The position numbers were made by a program, and so were the translations under genes. Below, in pieces: positions 15,001 to 19,778 of a stretch of DNA of 64,000 nucleotides. Origin of the DNA: Marinobacterium nitratireducens (GTDB lineage: Bacteria; Pseudomonadota; Gammaproteobacteria; Pseudomonadales; Balneatricaceae); contig NZ_BMLT01000017.1 of assembly GCF_014645375.1 (NCBI RefSeq), positions 1-64,000 of the forward strand. Reading direction: 5' to 3'. How positions within the stretch are numbered: the first letter of the stretch is position 1; the number at the start of each line of letters is the position of its first letter. Below the pieces are notes generated by a model. That model was not told the DNA's origin. It worked only from the letters and a program-made list of their open reading frames with translations, and ran no database searches.

Positions 15001-16617
15001 GATGTAAAGCCCCTGGAAGATTCCGCCGAGGTAGTCGCCGCCCGCGTCGACCGCCCCGTCGTCGATAGCCGTGGCATCGAGCGTAATGCTGCCACTGGCG
15101 GTAATGCCCGCGAGTATCTGGATCAGCTCGGCGTTTACGGTCAGGTCGTCGACGGTCATGGCGCCGTTGAAGATGACCGCGTCGACACCGGCTTCGCCGT
15201 CGATGGTGAGGTCGACGCCGTCGAGATCGACGGCGCCGACGGTCAGCTGGTCGCGGGACAGGTACTTGATGCCCTCGTCCTGACCGAGATTGATGGTCAG
15301 GCTATTGGTCGGCTTGCTAAAGGTGACCGATTCGAAGGTAGGGACACCCAGCGGAGTGTCCGATGCAATGGTGTAGGTGCCGCCCGTCTGTGTAAGCGTG
15401 GCAGTATCAGAGAATTCCGACAGGTCGATCACCCTGTCCGCCACACTCATATTGTCGGTGATCGGCTCGAGACCGTAGTAGGTCAGGATATCGCCATCCC
15501 GCGAGACGGTACCCGAATGGGCATCGAAGGCGACATAGCTGATGCTGTCGTAAATGCCGCCGGAAAACTCCATGCTGTCGAAACCGCCCTCGCCGCCGTC
15601 GAGGCCGCCGGACAGCGAGCCCGTGGCGGTGACGACGAAGTAGTCTTCGTTGTCCGCCTGCCCGAGCAGGTTCTCGACCGAGCTGAAGCGCACCCCGACA
15701 ACCTCGCCGGCATTGACGCCGTCGACCGTCCAGACGGTGTCCTCGGCAGGCCCGGTCAGGCTGTCCTCGCCGGCGCCGCCCAGGATCCGCAGCAGGCCGC
15801 TGGCGGCCGGATCGACGCATTCAAGCAGGAAGTCGTCGCCGGCATCGGAGGCGAAGATTGACAGATCGTCGGCAACGCCCAGTGCATAGCCGCCGAAAGC
15901 GGAAGAACCGGCGGCATCGATGTTGATGAGCCCATCGTCCGCCAGCGCATCCCAGATGCGGATCGACTGGGAGGCGCCACTGGCGTTTTCGAACATGCGG
16001 GTCGATACGACCGTCTGGTCCTGAACCGACTCGACGCCGGTGAACCGAACGACGCCGCTTTCCCCGCCGGCAGTGCGCGCGACAACGCCGCTGGTTTCGC
16101 TCTGGGCCCGCAGCACGCTGCTGTCGAGTCCGTCGCCCAACAGCCGGAGCTCGTCGTCGCCCTGCTGGCCGTCGAATTCGATCGTGACGGCGGAGGACAA
16201 GCCGCCGTTGACGTCGACCGTCAGGCGGTCGCTGCCGGCGCTGCCGAGGACACGGATCTCGCTGGTGTCCTGCAGCGCGCGCTGATCAATCAGCTCGCCG
16301 GTGTTGTCGTCGTAGACCTGATAAACCTCGGCCACATCGTCATAGGTCAGCGTGAACGAGCTGCCATCGGCGTCGCCCATTTCCACGCTGAGCGGCATAA
16401 GGTCCGCCGACAGAAGATAGCGCGGCTCGAGCGGCTCCATTTTGACGGACGTAACGGTGATCGGCCTCGAAGCCGGCCGGCGCCAGAGGCGGGGGCGCAG
16501 AGATTGGTGTTTGGTGCGTCGGGATAGCCAGGAAAACAGCGGTAAAGGCTTACTCGGCAGCGCAGTGTCCGTTTCGGTATGCAGTGCTCCAAACGGATGT
16601 GCCATGACAATATCCAT
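1..16617 (-). CDS. Giant LEPR-XLL repeat surface protein (C-terminus beyond window)
   Basis: Reading the minus strand from about 16,617 to base 1 gives one uninterrupted frame of more than 5,500 residues; the stop lies outside the window. Start choice is uncertain: ATG at 16,617 directly abuts an AAGGG, while the in-frame ATG at 16,605 has more usable spacing. From 16,605, residues 56-68 read MEPLEPRYLLSAD, the LEPR-XLL motif found near the N-terminus of very large bacterial repeat proteins. No classical Sec signal peptide precedes it; the N-terminus is basic. The rest is low in Cys, rich in Gly, Ala, Ser, Thr, Val and Asp, and built of beta-rich modules of about 65 residues in pairs. There are four long super-repeats between about 13.5 and 8.4 kb and two Asp-rich calcium-loop-like motifs near 1.15 and 0.9 kb. 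Likely a secreted or surface adhesin or S-layer-like protein; exact function is unknown. Confidence 0.88.
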   Translation of the reverse strand, partial: MDIVMAHPFGALHTETDTALPSKPLPLFSWLSRRTKHQSLRPRLWRRPASRPITVTSVKMEPLEPRYLLSADLMPLSVEMGDADGSSFTLTYDDVAEVYQVYDDNTGELIDQRALQDTSEIRVLGSAGSDRLTVDVNGGLSSAVTIEFDGQQGDDELRLLGDGLDSSVLRAQSETSGVVARTAGGESGVVRFTGVESVQDQTVVSTRMFENASGASQSIRIWDALADDGLINIDAAGSSAFGGYALGVADDLSIFASDAGDDFLLECVDPAASGLLRILGGAGEDSLTGPAEDTVWTVDGVNAGEVVGVRFSSVENLLGQADNEDYFVVTATGSLSGGLDGGEGGFDSMEFSGGIYDSISYVAFDAHSGTVSRDGDILTYYGLEPITDNMSVADRVIDLSEFSDTATLTQTGGTYTIASDTPLGVPTFESVTFSKPTNSLTINLGQDEGIKYLSRDQLTVGAVDLDGVDLTIDGEAGVDAVIFNGAMTVDDLTVNAELIQILAGITASGSITLDATAIDDGAVDAGGDYLGGIFQGLYIATPEASIEVSGASLTAAGDITLLASATTSPDVTPSTLGGTLDAALLTLLPKALISLTDSILTGANISADSSVNVTAAFEDNADASDTDASSDAAVTIVVVESESHTSVGGTSSILASGDISLNALTNLSVTSTADGSGGSAGATLAVTEIGSSTQASLADATVIGANGGDAPDSLALLAGLISNVATTATSTAGGGDESGETGDQRNRSEQRLEDPNDDGDTSDQAASSDGAVSFAGAVVVSDYRPVTSASINTSGGISTDGSMTVAALSNDSVHAAANGSNTGSGGSGVGVAVAIGIVDPSVSSSITGVGGGLSAAGGVTVTALMDAGDTFAVEATSGSGNSTKTGVAGSLAIQAVTIDVGALVGGSIDLMGSDLSISAHSDVHVLTRATPDEDGVSAESLGIGASVALGIVDVQTQAAVDDGALLSNGNDLSVSAESSQTVETTAVGGATAGSSGTVLTPVVAITLLFSDTEAAIGIGGALSFAGDIDIDALHDSAASTRAEGDAEGGNAAIGASFALTIDEQTSMARLLRDITTTGGALALVSTGVMRSRTEARASAAGAAEDDGSNDDQVNDQSNDQLDFANTQAQDRSGSGSGTSTAPDASTGDGSVSVAAGIAINIQNVDVGVELGDGIQIVADESVTLQALSNVDSRAIADGSAANGASGTVGVAVAINYANVATTTDTGTSTITSDGLVLESFAVERDLGIEAETSEVVDTAGDTIYLGEAADALSTGDEVTYSNGGGSSIGGLTDDGGTTKYYVIKGEAGRIQLAASSSDATDGTAIDLTGQGSGDEHKLTPTGGDDIVFDPDKDLFQLTSDETESLRTGDAVVYDNGGGGDIGGLSDGVTYYAIVEDGRLSLAETRDKAFAGDAIEITSAGTGTDHGLSERTSRAAADATSGASAGNLGVAGSVAINVADFSASATLGDGSTLTMLDGGDIGSGVGELTAAAGSDTFAGADAGAQQSEAGNIGVGASFALNIVDNRSWAQMQGTAVVVSAEDILISSEGTYGMRTDVEGGAEGGTAVSPVVAISVARNDTGAVVADGTALSISGDLEISATHIAETVTTAKGDTKGSSAAIGISFGLTVAEDSVTASLLRDLTSTGGGVFLLAQGAAASRAEAEASAAGASDDSADNGGNATQASQNQLNTANSQTAARTSGGGTDTSSSPDASTSDGPIAVAAAIGLNIGTLNVSSGIDGVAIDAAGDVDSVAEGNFDAGAEASGEAAEGGSGSVGAAVALNFANATVASTITDASISAGGLSVEALMFENDGDDMHDVYAKSTSGASGGNLGVAGSFALNLSDIHTSAALGDGVDAVTVDIDGAGSVVVAAESNSGSLASAEAAQVKGESEEQPAAESGGEGSQTEQSSQTGNTVGVGASFAVNAADTTTRAAIAGMTTLTGAGDVTVSASAEHEANANVIGGSEGGTAVTPVVAIAVIENSVSALIEDGAALAASGDIEVSAYLQADTATDAEGSADATKAAIGASLALTIANDSVLARIAGDVSTSAGGVTVLTRALTSSRSSATASARGAAEDDGADGTADDNGVQNQTDSQVQHANSTGGTSESSPDTSTSSGSLSVAAAISINIANSASVSEIVGQAGASTVDADGEVLVASEANADAAALADGRAASEDAGATNIGAAIGVNVFTLDNSATIANASVSGDGVSAEALMAERDYDFEVSERTVVDTDDDSIFVGEQDDAFTTGEEVVYNNGGGTDIGGLTDGETYYVIVGDDGFIKLAASADDANDGKAVDLTDQGIGDAHVLDRSAAGFDDFTFDPDESRFEVDFDDTNGLTTGDAVRYEVGAASTDITPLVDGTTYYVIIDDGQLKLAESFEKALLGEAIELTDAGSGDNHSLINASHGANVDARSGAAGGKTGVAGSVAVNIVQGQTRGLFGDGATILVNDGDNDGDAVVGDSRVQADTATYTLTRALPGTAATGSTAGIGLSFAIGYSAYDTDASIDGTAIVDGANGLAVDADGDHSVITLATAGAASNKTSVAGAIALGISNNTTDARVFAGTALDVDGDLLITADNTLRQTTEANAEVTGSGGTGVGAAIALGWAEDDTAARLQRDVSTGATSADDVAVEARGTITATVLATGSAEGEKNANSGGRTAQQQTSSQTSFVNTRTNSSLTEPTPQTEVASANQTSQNQTSNPGGQNNTNANQSSTQTSGGVLRIAASIGGTVIVSDVSAQIDDGLTIDASGDLSVKAISDADAQAEAVSLAFTQSSSDSDNVSAAVAFNIALMDTVAYLGDGITTAASVTVEAGTGSGEINEFKTLAISGAGSKQSSTGGSSSGGSGGSGSGSGGDSSSLGIAGAVAFTVYGSPATDDANVVSARIADNATVDALSGAVTVTARQDIGMQNIAGGAALNISSGGGGGGGGGGGGGSSSDTTVGAAIGIGVADYDTIAEIGDGATLSAAGDVTVSASSSFNPLEIISPFIKAVETGVDVTTMVIGAAIGSGGDAGAGSAAINVITPTTRARIGAGASVDADGDVSVLSSSQVKVIDFAGAIGVTIGSNQGSSQDSGSGVGIGLDVTVLVETTEAVIDTANGGHTGITAMGNVIVDARSSEDVFQLTLNAGAGDSTSGAGGLNVLVTDTTTRALVGQDPAVEDPQTGTTLIDADGTVVVSADSITTINSSSGLVAFSNSGSSVGISIGIVVDLDETAAMIGEGSTIFTDGDSAAPVRKGNFDSDGDQDTESVRGLAVTATRFDSVFLLSVAASASLGQDNQGNSSGGGGGGTNVGLAASVGVAVLHGETRATIGDGVDVNPVNSTPDAGQGILLRSMDEVKVTNVTGGASFSFGESDVGVTGSVTVNEIDNHVQARALGGNVLNADAGGVRLESRARTDIDAVTIAVAGVVNTGSSGNNNQSGSISFAGAGAVTVNIVDSESRAEIGAGSTVSTSGDLVLSADDNSSISADAGGVAITITNDDGSTAGSVGASVAVNDVTQTVSATVTDTPIGAANVELTATNSSAIRALTIAGSASVSTSGGDAFGGAGAGSGNFISSDTIAAVRNPGGQQVLTATGDVIVTATDSSVIDADAGTGALAVSTGGSSGSSGDFGAIAVGAAAAENTITKTTGAELVNVDASAVNVTVEAHATGSIDAFTLGISGSFSKSGSVSISAAGSGSGNFITSTTRALIDPSTVNATGALTVAASDSADITATAGAVGVNINVGDGLNVGVGLGISVAVNEITASTVALIDDTSVVAGGAVSVSADTSGDIRAIAFGVALGITTSSDSSAISVNGGVAVTLNTLDLTTRAAISDSETGTVDALSAGGPVTLSASESGVIEADAVSVAASIAIGSSSGASISGSIAVSYAENDIDSSVEATIDSVDTTAQGSVELAASSSKIITAHDVAAAAGISAGSGSGTSVALTGAGASATNTTDNFVLAVINNAEVNAESGGSVSLTATDSTTITADVVAAALSVGVSSSGNGGSLAVAVTVAENSITNTTRALVLGASVIDADGDFDAHASSAGSISSDAAAASLSVGVGGGTASLSGAGAGVGATNTIANTIEAGVIEASSVEAGGLADISATDSAAVSATVVTAAVGVSAGSSDVSITLVAAVSVATNTIDNSVQAHVLDSSLDAGGALSVTATSDKDIDVIGTSLAVSVSASSGTVSLSGAVGVAVATNTIGGEVEAVIADADNADSQFVNAGGAITMLADNTSIIDATLVVVSASVSVSSGDVSIAFSGAASVTTNDISSAVLASIDNSVVEAGGAVSIDAGAHSQISADTVAIGVSVSVSSGSVSVAGALGLAKANNVIGGSTQALIINGSDLGASGPVAVSLTDMASIASNVVAATVAISVSSGEVAGALAVSVTLAENSISGSSRAAIDGSTVVAVGGASDVTVQSVVTNTIESVAAAVSFSLAGTSGEVALSGAGSGAYAHNVTSNQVLAEILDSSVTAGGAVAVTLTGESTIMADTASVAAAISLSSEVALSGVVAVTVAENEIGSDYRATVRNSTVEAQNGGVSVSAEATDLNRIDALGLAVGISLSGSSSFAASVAVAGVVATNRLNNSIEASIDNSTVTATDAIGVEAMDKSSIKSDLASVSASMAFSSTAAVALSVSFTAAENEINTLTTATISGSSVDNSAGAGGISVEALTDTRIDALALTISISLSGAGDFALSGAGAGAYVSNSTGNSTSATIFDSNVLAGGDVLVAATDSSKINAEIVTVAASIAGSGTAAVSISIALTLAENNIGGSTLASIDASSVTSPGAVSVSARADSDIFAIAAAVSMSIAASGTVSVAGAGAGAHAANVTSNSVEASILGGSTVTAVDDVLVEAFDTSTISATLVSAAVGVSGSGTVAVSVSVAVTVAENTIGSSLLATIDNAEVSTSAGAVSVTAANYDDSTLDQLSITSAAVAAAISAGGSGGVSVQGAGSGAVAFNIVEASVEASIVDSSVTAMGDVVVEAVGRAHILSEILAGSIGAGGAGTVSVNVAISATYAENSIGGGLLATIDNSTVNTSGGAVTVEAFADNLIEAFGQSVGVAAGGSGAVSVNVSLSVVAATNVIGNTVEASIRGNSDVDAMDASDGFVTVAAQDLSDIFAVLTSATVSAGGSGATSVNVAGAFVYGSNALSATTDFDWNGDGVIDFSDMHAGTEILSRLYDLQAGADGIRGDLAGVDGEFGTGDDVPADDLTTDQAIDALGSLGVFANGQPDAAYKTALKSLVGSSFDINGDGSINYLDLLLTDSTLDDVVVANSITAAIDASTVDTAGAVTVSASDHDAGTADSMSITAIGVAIGIAAGGSGGVSVNVSGAGVIAFNEINTAIEAGISDSTVLAGGDVTVEAVDQAHILSELAAITLSAGGSGATSVNVSVSVTYAHNTMGGSLLATIDNSTVDTSNGAVVVDARANNLIEAYGQAVGLSFGGSGAASFNVAMAGVGATNATTNSVEASIRNGSDVDANDLLGGSVTVAAEDLSDIFAVLISAAVAGGGAGGFSLNVTGAGVYANNSIGGSLLASIEGSSVDTAGAVS
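862..1190 (-). other. Dockerin/EF-hand-like calcium-loop pair inside the giant protein
   Basis: Two Asp-rich loops occur in the giant frame: DWNGDGVIDFSDM (about 1,145-1,185) and DINGDGSINYLDL (about 870-909). Both follow the DxNxDGxIxxxD pattern of dockerin type I and EF-hand calcium loops. They are separated by roughly 80 residues of charged sequence unlike the surrounding beta repeats, and the island appears inserted into one repeat module. Calcium binding is inferred from the pattern only. Confidence 0.65.
7813..7851 (-). repeat. 13-glycine homopolymer in the giant protein
   Basis: Thirteen consecutive glycine codons with mixed third positions (GGC, GGT, GGA) follow NISS and precede SSSDTT in the giant frame. 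Similar Gly/Ser-rich stretches occur nearby (about 8,045-8,110 and 6,755-6,780). They look like flexible linkers between repeat modules. Mixed codons argue against simple slippage as the sole origin. Confidence 0.85.
8400..13500 (-). repeat. Four long super-repeats within the giant gene
   Basis: A recognisable block (Gly-Ala-Ser-Phe-Ala-Leu-Thr-like strand, an ARLLRD-like motif, a Q/N/S/D-rich hypervariable linker ending in PDAST-like residues, then an AAxIAINI-like strand) recurs near 13.45, 11.75, 10.53 and 8.81 kb. Spacing is about 1.70, 1.21 and 1.72 kb. The first and third units carry an extra pair of about 85-residue domains with a TYYVI-type core (about 12,340-12,890 and 9,400-9,960). 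The second unit lacks the pair, which accounts for its shorter length. Repeats are degenerate at the nucleotide level. Confidence 0.75.
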
Positions 16618-16938
16618 CCCTTAAGTGTCGATGTTCTGTCGTGCTCTCCTCTACTGCTTACACGGGAACTGCGAGCAACTTCGCAACAGGCGAATACAGC
16701 TGATAGAACTGCAAAAACTCAATACAACAAACTGAACAAGGCTGAAAAAGTACAACTGCAGCGTAAAGAAAGTAGAACGATATCGGCAAACTTCCCAGTC
16801 ATCGGGGGATATGCCACAGGAATCTATTTCATCATTGTGCTCGCGCAGCATTTTTTGTCTCCGAACAGAGACAGAGTTTGTAATGGCGGCGCGCCGGGCT
16901 TTGTTGCGGCGTGACATTCAAACGTTCGATTGAAGTCT
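16618..16938. other. AT-richer spacer between the SecA-like gene and the giant gene
   Basis: This 321-base stretch is clearly richer in A+T than its neighbours and should hold the leader, and probably a separate promoter, of the giant minus-strand gene. No convincing -35/-10 pair could be fixed by eye. A small hairpin (GTCTC-CGAACA-GAGAC) sits at about 16,858-16,875. One small reading frame with a good ribosome site is listed separately. Confidence 0.5.
16651..16851 (-). CDS. Possible small membrane protein, 66 aa, unrecognised
   Basis: A 66-residue frame starts at an ATG preceded by GGAG with seven bases of spacing, a better ribosome site than that of the giant gene just downstream. The first 28 residues are charged and contain two Cys. 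Residues 31-50 are hydrophobic and aromatic (FFTLQLYFFSLVQFVVLSF) and could cross the membrane. The tail is Cys- and Ser-rich. It ends about 35 bases before the giant gene. I do not recognise it; it could be a chance frame in an AT-rich leader or a leader peptide. Confidence 0.25.
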   Translation of the reverse strand: MLREHNDEIDSCGISPDDWEVCRYRSTFFTLQLYFFSLVQFVVLSFCSSISCIRLLRSCSQFPCKQ

Positions 16939-18915
16939 TTACTCCACCCCTCCTGCAAACGCCAACAGCCTGACAAGCCGTTGATCCTGGCGAAGAAGAT
17001 CGCGTCGCGCGAGGGCATGCCTGCGCTCGACCCGTCGCTGCGACAGGCGCATCAGCAAAAGTCCGGTTCGTCCCGCCAGGGGGAAGCCCACCAACAGTCG
17101 TGAAATTTTCGCATGTAGCAGATCCAGCAATGGATCCTGCAGCGAAAGTATCGCCTCTGCGCTGCCCGGCTGCCCGCGTCGCGCCGCGCGCCCCTCGAGC
17201 TGGCGGTCGATGCGGCGGGCGTCGTGCCACTCGGTCAGAATCACGTGCAGCCCTCCGCTGGCGACCACGGCTTCGTCCAGCGCGATATCGACACCGCGCC
17301 CTGCCATATTGGTCGCCACCGTGATACGGCCGGTCTGTCCGGCCTGCGCGATAATCCGCGCCTCTTCGGCGTCGTTCTGCGCATTCAGGACTTCATGCTC
17401 GAGCCCAAGCGCGCCGAGGCGTTCGCTGACGATCTCCGACGCCAGGACGGAGCGGGTGCCGATCAGCACCGGCCTTCCGCATTCCCGCTCCCGCTGTGCC
17501 CGGGCAACGACCCGGTCCCACTTGTCATCCAGGGTCCGCGCAACGGTGACCGGATAGCGCTTGCGCCGCGACGGCCGGTGCGGTGGCACCCTCACCACCC
17601 CGAGCCCATAAACGCGCCAGAGCTCGGTGCGCACCTCAGAGGCGGTACCGGTCATGCCGGCAAGGCGCATATAGCGCCGGAAAAACCGCTGATAGGTCAT
17701 GCGGGCCACCGGCAGGTTGCGGGCGGTGACCTCCACACCCTCCTTCACTTCGACCAGCTGATGCAGGCCTTCGGACCAGGACCGGTCAGCCTGAATCCTG
17801 CCGGTGTACTCGTCCACGATCTGCACCTTGCCATCCTGTACCAGATACTGATCGCCGCGCCGGAACAGGTGCAGCGCCGACAGCGCCTGGCGCACCGACT
17901 CGTCGCGACGAATACGGCTGTCCCAGATGCCGCCGTAGCCCTGGGCCAGGTTCTCGACGAAAGCACGACCCGCCGATGTCAGCTCGATCCGCCTTGCCGT
18001 TGCCTTGCGATTGAAGTGTTCGCCCGGGCGCAGCGCCTGCGCCAGCTCGATGGCCGTTTCCGCCCAGCGCTTTTCGTCCTCGACATCGCTTTTACGCGAA
18101 ATGATCAGGGGTGTGCGCGACTCGTCCACCAGCACGCTGTCGGCCTCGTCCACGATGGCGAAGTGCAGTCCCCTCATGACCAGCCGGCTTTCCGGGCAGG
18201 CGCCGCCAGACAGCTGATGCACCCGGCGTCGCAGCTCCTGCGGCCGACCCTCCAGCGCCAGACGGTCGCGCAGATAGTCGAAGGCAATTTCCTTGTTGGA
18301 GCCATAGACGATATTCGCCTGGTAGGCGCGCCGGCGTTCATCCGGGCTCATACCCGCCTTGATCACGGCAACCTGCAACCCCAGCTGCGCATACAGCGGT
18401 GCCAGGCCGGTGGCATCGCGCTCGGCCAGATAGTCGTTGACCGTGACGACCTGTACCGCTTCGCCGCTCATCGCCGCCGTCGCGGCCGCCAGAGCCGCGG
18501 TAACGGTCTTGCCCTCGCCGGTGTCCATTTCGGCGATATGACCACGCAGGATCGCCAGACCGCCGAGCAGCTGGACGTCGTGATGGCGCAGCCCGAGACT
18601 CCTGCGGGACAGCTCCCGCACCAGCGCAAAGGCGCGGCAGACAGCGACCGGATCCAGCCCGTCCCGGCGCAGCCGGGAGCGCACCTCCGTGACCACCGCC
18701 GCCAGCTCCCGCTCGTCGCACTGCCGCATCGCAGGCTCTGCGGCGTTGACCCGCCGCAGAAAGCCTCTGGCACGCAGCCGAAAGCTGCGGTGACCCAGAG
18801 CTGCCGGTGCCGTCGCGCACAGGGCCTCCAGCCGCGCCTGCCAGCCGTCCCTGCGGTCTTCCCGCTCCGGGTAAGACCAGAGCCGCGGCTCTGCCGCAGG
18901 CGTGCCGCTAGGCAC
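16939..18915 (-). CDS. SecA-like ATPase, short paralogue lacking the C-terminal zinc region
   Basis: About 658 residues from a GTG at 18,915, against about 900 for housekeeping SecA. Motifs seen: Walker A MDTGEGKT (about 130-137), DEAD-like IVDEADSVLVDESRTPL (about 254-270), EYTGRIQADRSWSEGLHQ, AGMTGTA, TNMAGRGVDI and the RRIDRQLEGRAARRGQPGS arginine-finger region. These are the two motor domains of SecA. The preprotein-binding insertion is present but diverged, and the helical scaffold/wing part is shortened. The Cys-rich SEC-C tail is missing. The frame stays open upstream into sapC, so the start is uncertain; the GTG lies 17 bases after the sapC stop. Likely an accessory motor serving the adjacent giant protein rather than general secretion (inference). 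Confidence 0.85.
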   Translation of the reverse strand: MPSGTPAAEPRLWSYPEREDRRDGWQARLEALCATAPAALGHRSFRLRARGFLRRVNAAEPAMRQCDERELAAVVTEVRSRLRRDGLDPVAVCRAFALVRELSRRSLGLRHHDVQLLGGLAILRGHIAEMDTGEGKTVTAALAAATAAMSGEAVQVVTVNDYLAERDATGLAPLYAQLGLQVAVIKAGMSPDERRRAYQANIVYGSNKEIAFDYLRDRLALEGRPQELRRRVHQLSGGACPESRLVMRGLHFAIVDEADSVLVDESRTPLIISRKSDVEDEKRWAETAIELAQALRPGEHFNRKATARRIELTSAGRAFVENLAQGYGGIWDSRIRRDESVRQALSALHLFRRGDQYLVQDGKVQIVDEYTGRIQADRSWSEGLHQLVEVKEGVEVTARNLPVARMTYQRFFRRYMRLAGMTGTASEVRTELWRVYGLGVVRVPPHRPSRRKRYPVTVARTLDDKWDRVVARAQRERECGRPVLIGTRSVLASEIVSERLGALGLEHEVLNAQNDAEEARIIAQAGQTGRITVATNMAGRGVDIALDEAVVASGGLHVILTEWHDARRIDRQLEGRAARRGQPGSAEAILSLQDPLLDLLHAKISRLLVGFPLAGRTGLLLMRLSQRRVERRHALARRDLLRQDQRLVRLLAFAGGVE

Positions 18916-18932
18916 CGCGCAACCGTTGCCGG

Positions 18933-19715
18933 TCAGGCATCGGCAACGACCTCTTCGGTATCGGCCATCGGCCCGGCGACTCCGGCAGCCGGCGACCTGG
19001 ACGCCATACGGCCGACCATATCGTTGAAGTGACGCAGCGAATGCAGGTGCAGGAAAGTGCACTCCAGCTCATCGCTCTTCATCATCTTCGCCAGGGTTTC
19101 GGGCTCGAGCGCCTTGAGCTTCTCCCGGTCAACAACCTGAAAGCCGGACAGCGAGCGCTTTTCGCCGTCGGCCAGGTTGAACTGCGCCTGCATCGGCTGC
19201 AACAGCCCAAGCTCCTTGAGACGCTTGCAGTACGCCTGGGTACGCTGGAAGTGGGCCTGGTACTCCTGCAGGAAGCCGAGCACATTCTGCAGGTACTGGG
19301 TGCGCTCGCCGTCGGCATCAAACAGCCGCTCGCCCTTGCCGTCGCGATTGACGCCCTCGAAGCCCTCGTCGATGTGCAGAATGAACTGCTTACCGCTCTT
19401 GTCCGCCGAAAAGACGAAGGGATAGCGGCGCACGAAAGCCGGTATGTAGCCTTCTTTCCAGCGTCCTTCATCATCGACGAAGAGGTTCTGACTGTCGCGC
19501 ACACCGAGAATCACCGCCGGCATCACGGCCTCGTCGTTACCGGCAAAGACAATGGGGTACTCCGCCGCCGCCCGCGAAAACTCCACCGCCGTCAGCGGTA
19601 CCGAGTTGACCTCGCGTGCAAAGGCGTAGGTGCCGCCCGCCTTGACGGATATGTCGCCGTGTTTCTCCTGACTGACCGGTACCGCCGTATGGTAAAAAAG
19701 CAATTGCGTCGCCAT
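18933..19715 (-). CDS. SapC family protein
   Basis: 260 residues from ATG 19,715, which has AAGGAG eight bases upstream; an upstream in-frame ATG at 19,736 is less likely. The sequence MATQLLFYHTAVPVSQEKHG and the internal stretches FAREVNSVPLTAVEF, YPIVFAG and IPAFVRRYPFVF are typical of the SapC family. The family takes its name from a gene in the Campylobacter fetus S-layer protein secretion locus; its biochemical role is not established. No signal peptide or membrane segment is seen, so it is probably cytoplasmic. It lies between the M50/HlyD gene (64-base gap) and the SecA-like gene, which fits a role as substrate-handling factor or chaperone (inference). Confidence 0.85.
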   Translation of the reverse strand: MATQLLFYHTAVPVSQEKHGDISVKAGGTYAFAREVNSVPLTAVEFSRAAAEYPIVFAGNDEAVMPAVILGVRDSQNLFVDDEGRWKEGYIPAFVRRYPFVFSADKSGKQFILHIDEGFEGVNRDGKGERLFDADGERTQYLQNVLGFLQEYQAHFQRTQAYCKRLKELGLLQPMQAQFNLADGEKRSLSGFQVVDREKLKALEPETLAKMMKSDELECTFLHLHSLRHFNDMVGRMASRSPAAGVAGPMADTEEVVADA

Positions 19716-19778
19716 CGCTGTTCTCCTTTGCCTCATGGATTCGCGCTCACCCTTTTCGGGCGCCCGAAAAATGATCGA

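Noticed and set aside
454-15889. Many long plus-strand open frames in the first 16 kb
   Set aside because: They are antisense to the giant minus-strand frame. Their translations are rich in Arg, Asp and Gly or in Ala, Thr and Pro without any family motif, a usual shadow of high-GC coding DNA.
1-16617. RTX nonapeptide toxin or FhaB-type two-partner adhesin
   Set aside because: No GGxGxDxxx tandem array is seen in the translated part, and no TPS domain or FhaC-type transporter is present. The C-terminus is outside the window, so a C-terminal RTX block cannot be excluded.
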